NCBI GenBank assembly: GCA_018400625.1
Contig: JAGYMJ010000220.1
Location: forward strand, 1-6,183
DNA length: 6,183 bases
DNA from: Planctomycetota bacterium
GTDB lineage: Bacteria; Planctomycetota; Brocadiia; SM23-32
Reading direction: 5' to 3'
In this document: in pieces, positions 1 to 4,956 of the stretch
Layout: the number at the start of each line of letters is the position of its first letter
Position numbering within the stretch: the stretch's first letter is position 1
Translations under genes and position numbers: made by a program
The notes under the pieces: generated by a model
Told to the model about the DNA's origin: nothing
Databases searched by the model: none
Seen by the model: the letters and a program-made list of their open reading frames with translations, nothing else

Positions 1-1
1 G

Positions 2-52
2 AAACGCGGCGGGCGAGGCCGGGGGGAGAGCAGACCCATTCGCAGTGCATAA
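2..52 (+). CDS. Possible C-terminal tail of an upstream gene, RG-rich
   Basis: Frame 2 is open from the left edge to a TAA at 50-52 and reads KRGGRGRGESRPIRSA. Arginine-glycine-rich basic tails like this are common at the C-termini of bacterial RNA-binding proteins and DEAD-box helicases, so this could be the end of such a gene. The stretch is GC-rich, unlike the AT-rich leader that follows, and it stops just before the core of a palindromic repeat. Only 16 residues are visible and the other two + frames are also open across this stretch, so the frame itself is uncertain. Confidence 0.3.
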   Translation, partial: KRGGRGRGESRPIRSA

Positions 53-104
53 ATACCGCTCCACCGGGACAAGCCGCCGGTAACGTGGTTCACTGAATAT
101 TTAC
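38..104 (+). repeat. Degenerate copy A of the 85-base palindromic repeat
   Basis: This copy carries CCACCG at 61-66, an inner inverted repeat ACCGG (63-67) with CCGGT (77-81), then AACGTG at 82-87 followed by GTTCACTGA and a TTTAC end at 100-104. This right half lines up with the right half of the copy at 4096-4180, where AACGTG is followed by TTTCACTGA and ends in CTTAC. The left arm is poorly conserved (CAGTG at 43-47 is the only clear remnant), the core is shorter, and the left boundary is therefore approximate. It lies between the possible upstream gene and the leader of the ROK-like gene. Confidence 0.6.
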
Positions 105-141
105 TTTTGATTTAAAAAGTACATGACGGGATGATACCTTA

Positions 142-158
142 CAATAAAATCTTTATTG
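142..158. promoter_or_regulatory. AT-rich perfect inverted repeat next to a -10-like site
   Basis: CAATAAA (142-148) and TTTATTG (152-158) form a perfect 7-base inverted repeat around ATC. A -10-like TATAAC follows at 168-173, but no good -35 stands at the right distance, because that position falls inside the inverted repeat. The layout would suit an operator for the ROK-like gene, 85 bases upstream of its start. AT-rich sequence makes such repeats fairly often by chance, so this is a weak call. Confidence 0.3.
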
Positions 159-242
159 AGATTACACTATAACATGACATGTGACGAATAGCAAATAAAG
201 AAGCCTGGCCCAATGAAATTAAGCTTATTGCGGAGAAAGATC

Positions 243-1655
243 ATGAAAGAATTTATTTTATCGGATGTAGTGATGAAAGTTGTGCCGGAGCTTGACAGAG
301 GATTTCAACCTGCGGTGCTCGCCAATCGGGCCTATAAGAAATCTGTGGAGGAATCGGGAAAAGCAGTTCCTCTCAAAATAGCCTTAGAGCGTGGAAATGG
401 TCTGGTGTCCACCCATGAAACCAAAGTGTTTGATGATAAGCATAAAAAGGCCAGTGCTAACTTTCCCTATGCAGAACGACTTGTCAAGACTTTACTCTGG
501 TCATGCGGTGCATGGAAAGTCACTATCGCCGGTTCGGAGAGTCTCGGCAAATATATCCAAAGCGCTTATTCGAAAGGTGGAATCAGAGAGTTTGATGCCG
601 ATTTTATGGCAAAGGTCTATGAGAAACCATTTACCGTCGAAATAACCGATTTAAAGAATTTTCCGGCAGCGAAAACCCAATCACGCTCAATCGGACGTCA
701 TCTTGATGGTTGCCGGATTGGTTTTGATGCCGGAGGCAGTGACAGGAAGGTCTCAGCGGTTATAGATGGTGAAGCGGTTTTTAGTGAAGAGGTGATCTGG
801 CATCCTAAAACCACTGAAGACCCGGATTACCACTATAGTGAGATGATGAACTCTATAAAAACCGCTGCAGAGCACCTGCCCCGGGTGGACGCTATTGGTG
901 TAAGTGCTGCTGGGATTTACATAAATAATCGCGTCATGGCGGCGTCTCTCTTTATAAAAGTGCCTGAAGATAAATTTGAAGAAAAGGTCAAAGATATGTT
1001 CATAGATATTGCAGGCAAAATGGGCGATGTCCCATTACAAGTGGCCAATGACGGCGATGTCACAGCTCTTGCCGGGGCGATGGACCTTGATGATTCCAAT
1101 GTCTTTGGAATCGCAATGGGGACGAGTGAAGCGGGGGGGTATGTTGATGGTAAAGGCCATATTACAGGTAAGCTGAATGAGCTTGCTTTTGTGCCGGTGG
1201 ATTTTAATCCGAAAGCGGCGGTTCACGAGTGGTCGGGCGATTTTGGTTGCGGTGCAAACTATTTTTCGCAGGATGCAGTGATTAAGCTCGCCCCGGCTGC
1301 CGGGATAGAATTGGATGAAAAACTTACTCCCGCCGAAAAACTCAAATTTGTCCAGAAACTGCACGAAAAAGGACATGATGGAGCCGTGAAAATTTTTGAA
1401 ACTGTAGGGGTCTATCTTGGATATGCTATAGCCTATTATGCCCAGTTTTATGATATTAAGCATATACTGATCCTCGGAAGAGTGACTTCCGGAAACGGGG
1501 GCGTGTTGATAAAAGGAAAGGCGGAAAATGTTCTGAAGACAGAATTCCCTGAATTGGCCGATAAGATACGGCTGCATCTGCCCGATGAATCGAGCCGGAG
1601 AGTCGGCCAGTCCATCGCTGCCGCCAGTCTGCCGAAAATAAAAAACAGACTATGA
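243..1655 (+). CDS. ROK-like sugar kinase-fold protein with extra N-terminal domain
   Basis: This 470-residue protein has the ASKHA (sugar kinase/Hsp70/actin) fold signatures of the ROK family. The phosphate-1 loop is FDAGGSD at 161-167. VANDGD at 267-272 holds the candidate catalytic Asp270, and the phosphate-2 loop is GTSEAGG at 293-299. A C-terminal glycine segment, GRVTSGNGG, resembles the ROK adenosine-binding region. It probably phosphorylates, or at least binds, a sugar or amino sugar in the cytoplasm; the substrate cannot be read. The usual ROK zinc cluster (CxCGxxGC after GH) is missing: the equivalent stretch reads GDFGCG (332-337), and the GExGH motif has become NELAF. Residues 1-160 form an additional domain I do not recognise. 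I chose ATG 243 because GGAG at 232-235 sits 7 bases upstream; ATG 213 is in frame, would add 10 residues and has no good ribosome site. An LmbE-type deacetylase gene follows 97 bases later, which suggests amino-sugar metabolism. ROK-like membership is fairly sure; activity is inferred. Confidence 0.8.
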   Translation: MKEFILSDVVMKVVPELDRGFQPAVLANRAYKKSVEESGKAVPLKIALERGNGLVSTHETKVFDDKHKKASANFPYAERLVKTLLWSCGAWKVTIAGSESLGKYIQSAYSKGGIREFDADFMAKVYEKPFTVEITDLKNFPAAKTQSRSIGRHLDGCRIGFDAGGSDRKVSAVIDGEAVFSEEVIWHPKTTEDPDYHYSEMMNSIKTAAEHLPRVDAIGVSAAGIYINNRVMAASLFIKVPEDKFEEKVKDMFIDIAGKMGDVPLQVANDGDVTALAGAMDLDDSNVFGIAMGTSEAGGYVDGKGHITGKLNELAFVPVDFNPKAAVHEWSGDFGCGANYFSQDAVIKLAPAAGIELDEKLTPAEKLKFVQKLHEKGHDGAVKIFETVGVYLGYAIAYYAQFYDIKHILILGRVTSGNGGVLIKGKAENVLKTEFPELADKIRLHLPDESSRRVGQSIAAASLPKIKNRL

Positions 1656-1752
1656 AATATGAAATTGCAGATACAAACCAATCAAATCAAGCATATTATC
1701 ATAGAAGACGAATACTGTCTCGAAAATCAGAGAAAAACTTTTTGGGGAACAG

Positions 1753-2610
1753 ATGATGACGATAAAATTTGCAAATGAGGGTTCTGAAGTTTTTTTTCCT
1801 GACAACACTCACTTCAAATCGGCCATGCAAAAAACAACCCATCTGGCCGTTTCCGCACATCAGGATGATATAGAAATTATGGCGTTGGACGGCATATTGA
1901 AGTGTTTTGGAAGAGAAGATAAGTGGTTTTGTGGGGTCGTTACCACTAACGGAGCAGGCAGTCCGCGCAGCGGGCTGTATGCCGATTATACGGATGAACA
2001 GATGTGTGTGGCAAGACGGAAAGAACAGAAGAAGGCGGCATATGTCGGTGAATACTGTGCTCTTGTTATGCTGGATTATCCAAGCGCCGAGGTGAAGAAT
2101 TCCCAAAATGAAGATGTGGTCGCCGACCTGGAAAAGCTTATTCTGAAGACCTCCCCCGAAATCATTTATGTCCATAATCCCGCCGACAAGCATGATACCC
2201 ATGTAGCAGTAGCTATGCGGACGATTGAAGCGCTGCGGAACCTCCCGCATGAATACCGTCCTGAGCGGATTTATGGCTGTGAGGTCTGGCGTGCTCTGGA
2301 CTGGGTGAACGACGAACAGAAAATTGTTTTTGATGTTGCAGAACACCCCAATCTTTCGGCTTCATTGTTAGGAGTTTATGATACTCAAATATGCGGCGGG
2401 GCCAGGTATGATCTGGCCACCGCCGGCCGGCGTTTGGCCAATGCCACATTTGCAGAATCACACAGTACTGATCAGACAACGGCGGCGATCTATGCTATTG
2501 ATCTGACGCCGTTGGTCAATGATCCCGGTAGGGAAGTGGGGGAGTTTATGAGAGGCTACCTCAGAGACTTTGAAAACGATGTAATATCAAAAATCGAGAA
2601 GTTGAAGTAA
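1753..2610 (+). CDS. PIG-L/LmbE family zinc-dependent deacetylase
   Basis: This 285-residue cytoplasmic protein matches the PIG-L/LmbE deacetylase family, which removes N-acetyl groups from sugars and glycoconjugates (MshB, BshB and LmbE-like enzymes). The signature AHQDDIE is at residues 35-41, where His36 and Asp39 would bind zinc and Asp38 would be the general base. The third ligand is probably His150, in HNPADKHDTH (141-150). Usual members read AHPDDE, so Gln for Pro and an extra Ile before Glu are departures. Roughly the first 28 residues precede the core beta strand HLAVSAH. No signal peptide or membrane segment is visible. ATG codons at 1753 and 1756 are both possible; the purine run GGGGAA at 1744-1749 is better spaced from the second. 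The gene lies just after the ROK-like gene in the same direction, so a shared amino-sugar pathway is likely but not proven. The substrate is unknown. Confidence 0.87.
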   Translation: MMTIKFANEGSEVFFPDNTHFKSAMQKTTHLAVSAHQDDIEIMALDGILKCFGREDKWFCGVVTTNGAGSPRSGLYADYTDEQMCVARRKEQKKAAYVGEYCALVMLDYPSAEVKNSQNEDVVADLEKLILKTSPEIIYVHNPADKHDTHVAVAMRTIEALRNLPHEYRPERIYGCEVWRALDWVNDEQKIVFDVAEHPNLSASLLGVYDTQICGGARYDLATAGRRLANATFAESHSTDQTTAAIYAIDLTPLVNDPGREVGEFMRGYLRDFENDVISKIEKLK

Positions 2611-2627
2611 AGATTTCTTTTATCTTT
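2609..2627 (+). other. AT-rich hairpin at the end of the LmbE-like gene
   Basis: AAAGAT (2609-2614) and ATCTTT (2622-2627) form a 6-base inverted repeat with a 7-base loop, starting inside the stop codon of the deacetylase gene. It has one GC pair and no following T run, so it would be a poor intrinsic terminator. A second imperfect hairpin (CAGAGAGAA with TTTCTGTCTG) follows at 2629-2650. They may be weak mRNA 3' structures, or chance. Confidence 0.25.
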
Positions 2628-2650
2628 CAGGCAGAGAGAACCTTTCTGTC

Positions 2651-2670
2651 TGGTCGCCCCTTTTTGACCA
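2651..2670 (+). promoter_or_regulatory. Hairpin covering the start of mnmE
   Basis: TGGTC (2651-2655) pairs perfectly with GACCA (2666-2670) around a ten-base loop, GCCCCTTTTT. The last A of the right arm is the first base of the mnmE ATG. The region has no Shine-Dalgarno site, so folding of this segment could limit access to the start codon. A five-base stem is short and its stability is marginal. Confidence 0.35.
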
Positions 2671-4094
2671 TGAACCTCAATCAATTTAATGACACGATTG
2701 TTGCTGTCTCATCTGCTCAAGGTGTGGCCATGCGCACTATAATCAGGTTAAGCGGACCTGATGCTGTCAACACTTCACGGGCTTTTTTCACAAGTTCTGA
2801 GAGCGGCGGGGAGGATTGGGAACAAGGTTTCAGCGTCTCTTCCGGCCATCTGATCCTCCCATATGATGAGATATTAGCTGTGCCTGTTTTAATTTATACT
2901 ATGCGTGCCCCCTTCTCTTATACAAAAGAAGATGTGGTGGAAATCCATCTCCCTGGTTCTCCGGCGTTGGTCGATCTGATACTGGATGCCCTTCTCGGTT
3001 CCGGGGGCGACTATCTGCGTCTGGCCGGTCCCGGCGAATTTACAGAACGAGCTTACCTCAACGGCCGGATTGATCTTGCTCAGGCTGAGGCCGTAATGTC
3101 GATAATAACCGCCCGTAATAAATCAGAGCTACTGGCGGCCAACTCAAGACTGGGCGGCTCCACTTCAAAATTGGTCAGTTCGGTTCAGAAAGATATCGTC
3201 GAGCTTCGCGCCGCCATTGAAGCCTCACTTGATTTCGAATCGCAAGGGATAGAACTCGTTCCCCGGCATGAGTTCGTCCAAAGGTGTAAAGAGTTAACAG
3301 ATAAGCTGGAGGGAGAACTGGATAGATACCAGGGAGAAAAAGTTAATAAGGATTGTGTCCGCGCAGTTTTTGTGGGGCCGCCGAATGCTGGGAAATCAAG
3401 TTTACTTAACCGGATAATCGGGCATGAAGCGGCTCTCGTGCATGCGTCATCAGGAACGACCCGTGATGCAGTGGAGGAGAAGGTTGTAATCAATGGGGTG
3501 GATTTCATTTTGACGGACACGGCCGGTATCAGTGCTTTCACGGCTCCTGGGAAACGGCAAGATGATTGCGAAGCTTTAGATGACCTTGCCGCCGAAAAAT
3601 CAAGGCAGACGCTTGAAGGAGCGCAAGTGGTGCTTTTAGTCTTTGACGCTTCAGAGCCTGTACCGCGTGAATGGAAAAATATGAGCGGATGGGTGGATAA
3701 AAATCGAACGATTGGGGTGATGAACAAATGCGATCTGCCGCTCGCAGCAGACGAGTCTTTACTGAGTGAATGTTTTCGGGATATTGTCCATGTCTCGGCA
3801 CTGACGGGGGCAGGGGTAGAACAGTTAAAAGGTGTTGTTGGGCGCATTGTCACGGAGGGGAGGCTGGATTTTTCCGCCGCCGATTGTTTATTCAACGCCA
3901 GGCAAAGAGAGGCCGTCAGGGAAGCTTTAGCCCGGATCAGAGATGCGCAAGGGGCGGCCAATGCAGAACTGGGATATGAATTTTCAGCTCTGCATTTGAG
4001 AGAAGCTTCTGATGCCCTGGCCCGAGTTACTGACGAGGCGGACAGTCAGGATGTGCTTGACAGTATTTTCAGCCGGTTCTGTATTGGGAAATGA
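2670..4094 (+). CDS. mnmE: tRNA uridine-5-carboxymethylaminomethyl modification GTPase MnmE
   Basis: MnmE (TrmE), with MnmG, installs the aminomethyl group at position 5 of the wobble uridine of certain tRNAs in a GTP- and tetrahydrofolate-dependent reaction. The 474 residues show the full architecture: an N-terminal folate-binding domain opening with DTIVAVSS, a helical domain (TERAYLNGRIDLAQAEAV), and an inserted G domain. The G domain has G1 GPPNAGKS at 236-243, TTRD at 263-266, DTAG at 283-286 and NKCD at 352-355. The chain ends in CIGK with the conserved Cys471. Asn239, matching the potassium-sensing Asn of E. coli MnmE, is kept. The stretch after DTAG is about nine residues longer than in E. 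coli, and the catalytic Glu position appears to be Asp304 or is displaced. I chose ATG 2670 over TTG 2664 because the homology begins at DTI; no ribosome site is visible for either. No mnmG lies in the window. Confidence 0.95.
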   Translation: MNLNQFNDTIVAVSSAQGVAMRTIIRLSGPDAVNTSRAFFTSSESGGEDWEQGFSVSSGHLILPYDEILAVPVLIYTMRAPFSYTKEDVVEIHLPGSPALVDLILDALLGSGGDYLRLAGPGEFTERAYLNGRIDLAQAEAVMSIITARNKSELLAANSRLGGSTSKLVSSVQKDIVELRAAIEASLDFESQGIELVPRHEFVQRCKELTDKLEGELDRYQGEKVNKDCVRAVFVGPPNAGKSSLLNRIIGHEAALVHASSGTTRDAVEEKVVINGVDFILTDTAGISAFTAPGKRQDDCEALDDLAAEKSRQTLEGAQVVLLVFDASEPVPREWKNMSGWVDKNRTIGVMNKCDLPLAADESLLSECFRDIVHVSALTGAGVEQLKGVVGRIVTEGRLDFSAADCLFNARQREAVREALARIRDAQGAANAELGYEFSALHLREASDALARVTDEADSQDVLDSIFSRFCIGK

Positions 4095-4095
4095 G

Positions 4096-4180
4096 GTAAA
4101 TGTTCAGTGAAGCACGTCCCACTTGATCCCCACCGTGCCCTGTGCCGATGGAGGAACAACGTGTTTCACTGAGGACTTAC
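4096..4180 (+). repeat. 85-base palindromic repeat, copy B
   Basis: This imperfect palindrome starts one base after the mnmE stop codon. The outer arms, 4096-4117 and 4159-4180, match as inverted repeats at 18 of 22 positions, ending in GTAAAT on the left and ACTTAC on the right, with CACGT (4113-4117) facing ACGTG (4159-4163). Inside is a second stem, CCACCG (4130-4135) with CGATGG (4146-4151), around the loop TGCCCTGTGC. It could fold as a long mRNA hairpin behind mnmE, but no T run follows directly, so it is not a typical intrinsic terminator. It encodes nothing, and its size and structure resemble REP- or MITE-like elements. Confidence 0.8.
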
Positions 4181-4276
4181 CCAAAAGTAAAAAACTCTTT
4201 TCTCAAGAATTATATAATAAATAACATAACTTTGCAATGAAAGTCAAATAAAGTGAATTCTGATTGTACATTTTTG
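4181..4276. other. AT-rich spacer with possible minus-strand promoter
   Basis: No gene is visible in these 96 bases. On the minus strand TTGCAA (plus-strand 4232-4237) stands 17 bases from a perfect TATAAT (plus-strand 4209-4214). That could drive a transcript leftward through repeat B and antisense to the end of mnmE. The -35 match is only 4 of 6 and the stretch is very AT-rich, so a chance match is quite possible. Confidence 0.25.
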
Positions 4277-4358
4277 GTAGTGGCAGGAAGCGCAAAATGA
4301 TCCTGAACACCACCGGTTTTTCAAGTGCAAATTCCGCAAACGTGTTTCATAATTTGAC
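4277..4358 (+). repeat. Degenerate copy D of the palindromic repeat
   Basis: This stretch shares ordered blocks with copy B: GAAGCGC (4287-4293; GAAGCAC in B), TGATCC (4298-4303; identical in B), CCACCGG (4310-4316; CCACCG in B), and AACGTGTTTCA (4339-4349; identical over 11 bases in B). Spacing from CCACCG to AACGTG is within one base of that in B. The inner right stem arm and the ends have decayed, so boundaries are approximate. The right end runs into the -35 box of a strong promoter. Confidence 0.55.
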
Positions 4359-4382
4359 AATTAATATCAGTATGGTTATAAT
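4354..4382 (+). promoter_or_regulatory. Perfect-consensus sigma-70 promoter
   Basis: TTGACA (4354-4359) and TATAAT (4377-4382) are both perfect and are separated by exactly 17 bases. Transcription would start near 4389, just upstream of repeat C, giving a leader of about 230 bases before the RAM-domain gene, or a separate small RNA. The -35 box overlaps the right edge of degenerate repeat D. Confidence 0.72.
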
Positions 4383-4403
4383 AGATGCAGTAGATGAAGT
4401 GAT

Positions 4404-4488
4404 GTAAGTCCGCAATGAACCACGTTGTTTCCCCACCGTGCCTTGTGCCGGTGGAATGACGATTAAGCACTACGTGTCTATAACTTAC
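4404..4488 (-). repeat. 85-base palindromic repeat, copy C
   Basis: This copy runs from GTAAGT to ACTTAC and is again exactly 85 bases. CACGT (4421-4425) faces ACGTG (4472-4476), and inside them CCACCG (4433-4438) pairs perfectly with CGGTGG (4449-4454) around the loop TGCCTTGTGC. Its left arm, read on the minus strand, matches the right arm of copy B at 23 of 26 positions, so its arms are oriented opposite to B. It lies just downstream of the consensus promoter and would be transcribed into a structured leader ahead of the RAM-domain gene. Confidence 0.8.
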
Positions 4489-4495
4489 AACCGTA

Positions 4496-4513
4496 GCCGT
4501 TCATCCGCACGGC
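4496..4513 (+). other. Small GC-rich hairpin in the leader
   Basis: GCCGT (4496-4500) and ACGGC (4509-4513) form a perfect 5-base stem with an 8-base loop, 8 bases after repeat C. No T run follows at once (TTTT is at 4535-4538), so it is not a clear terminator. It may add to a folded leader RNA. Confidence 0.3.
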
Positions 4514-4535
4514 CCGCTCCTCCGGCTCTTGCAGT

Positions 4536-4564
4536 TTTACATACAGAAGATTTTCTGCTATATT
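4536..4564 (+). promoter_or_regulatory. Gene-proximal sigma-70 promoter with extended -10
   Basis: TTTACA (4536-4541, 5 of 6 to consensus) is followed after 17 bases by TATATT (4559-4564, 5 of 6), and TG at 4556-4557 makes an extended -10. The start would be near 4571, giving a leader of about 46 bases. This is the likeliest direct promoter of the RAM-domain and permease genes. Confidence 0.65.
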
Positions 4565-4603
4565 TTATTGATAGAAATTTTATCCTTTTCATCCTCGATT
4601 TTG

Positions 4604-4609
4604 AAGGAG
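4604..4609 (+). promoter_or_regulatory. Strong ribosome binding site of the RAM-domain gene
   Basis: AAGGAG ends 7 bases before ATG 4617. It is the best Shine-Dalgarno match in the window and fixes the start of the small gene. Confidence 0.8.
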
Positions 4610-4616
4610 TATTGCG

Positions 4617-4925
4617 ATGGTAACTGCTTTTGTCTTGATCAATGCACGGCGCGATATGATACCGGAGACGGCCGAATCCCTGGCCGAGCTGAAGGAGATT
4701 TCCGAAGTTTATTCTATAACCGGGGAATATGACCTGATCGCCATCATAAGGGTGCAAAACAACGAAGAACTCGCTCATCTTGTAACACATACTATGCTGA
4801 AGATGAGGGGCATTGAAAAAAGTGAGACTCTGCTTGCGTTCAGAGCGTATAGCGATTACGACCTCGAGCGCATGTTTTCAATAGGCTTGGAGGAGCCGGA
4901 TTCCGAAATGGAACCAAAGGAATAA
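4617..4925 (+). CDS. Stand-alone Lrp/AsnC ligand-binding (RAM) domain protein
   Basis: The 102 residues match the C-terminal ligand-binding half of Lrp/AsnC regulators, without the N-terminal helix-turn-helix. The chain opens MVTAFVLINA (first beta strand), goes through a helix (about 16-27) to EVYSITGEYDLIAIIRV (30-46), where Gly36 and Asp39 lie in the effector-binding turn, and continues to a second helix and ETLLAFRAYSDYDLERMFSIG. Such RAM-only proteins form dimers and larger rings and bind amino acids; with no DNA-binding part it may sense amino acids or join a full-length partner. The acidic tail EEPDSEMEPKE is probably disordered. It is a complete small gene, with its own ribosome site and two upstream promoters, so it is not a truncated regulator. 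The amino acid permease gene starts 27 bases downstream, which points to a role in amino acid uptake or its control. Confidence 0.88.
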   Translation: MVTAFVLINARRDMIPETAESLAELKEISEVYSITGEYDLIAIIRVQNNEELAHLVTHTMLKMRGIEKSETLLAFRAYSDYDLERMFSIGLEEPDSEMEPKE

Positions 4926-4932
4926 CTCATTC

Positions 4933-4956
4933 ATGCCTTCAAAAATAACACAATGA
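4933..4956 (+). CDS. Possible 7-codon leader ORF overlapping the permease start
   Basis: ATG at 4933 opens a seven-codon frame (MPSKITQ) whose TGA at 4954-4956 overlaps the permease ATG at 4953 as ATGA. AAGGA at 4917-4921 lies 11 bases before it, a somewhat long spacing. The permease itself has no ribosome site, so translation of this short frame followed by re-initiation could supply its ribosomes. This is inferred from layout alone, and seven codons can occur by chance. Confidence 0.35.
   Translation: MPSKITQ

Noticed and set aside
107..136. Promoter TTGATT with ATGATA upstream of the ROK-like gene
   Set aside because: The -10 match is poor and the spacing is 18 bases in AT-rich sequence, so it is not convincing.
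213..242. Upstream in-frame start of the ROK-like gene at ATG 213
   Set aside because: ATG 243 has GGAG at an ideal 7-base distance, while ATG 213 has no comparable ribosome site and adds only ten residues.
1035..1577. 180-codon open frame on the minus strand
   Set aside because: It is antisense to the conserved ROK-like core and its product has no family features.
1699..2346. 215-codon open frame on the minus strand
   Set aside because: It is antisense to the LmbE-like gene, with no recognisable domain and no ribosome site.
3185..3961. 258-codon open frame on the minus strand
   Set aside because: It lies wholly inside mnmE, which has all its motifs on the other strand. The product is Ser/Ala/Pro-rich with no recognisable domain, as expected of an antisense shadow.
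4096..4200. Intrinsic terminator of mnmE formed by repeat B
   Set aside because: The palindrome could fold in RNA, but the bases after it are A-rich on the plus strand (CCCAAAAGTAAAAAA), not a T run.
4096..4488. CRISPR array from repeated palindromes
   Set aside because: The copies are unevenly spaced, differ in orientation and in sequence, and are 85 bases long with no unique short spacers or cas genes.
4438..4623. 61-codon plus-strand frame before the RAM-domain gene
   Set aside because: It begins at a GTG inside palindromic repeat C, crosses the gene-proximal promoter and overlaps the true start at 4617. No ribosome site and no recognisable protein features.
4485..4790. 101-codon open frame on the minus strand
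   Set aside because: It is antisense to the RAM-domain gene and its promoter, with no independent support.
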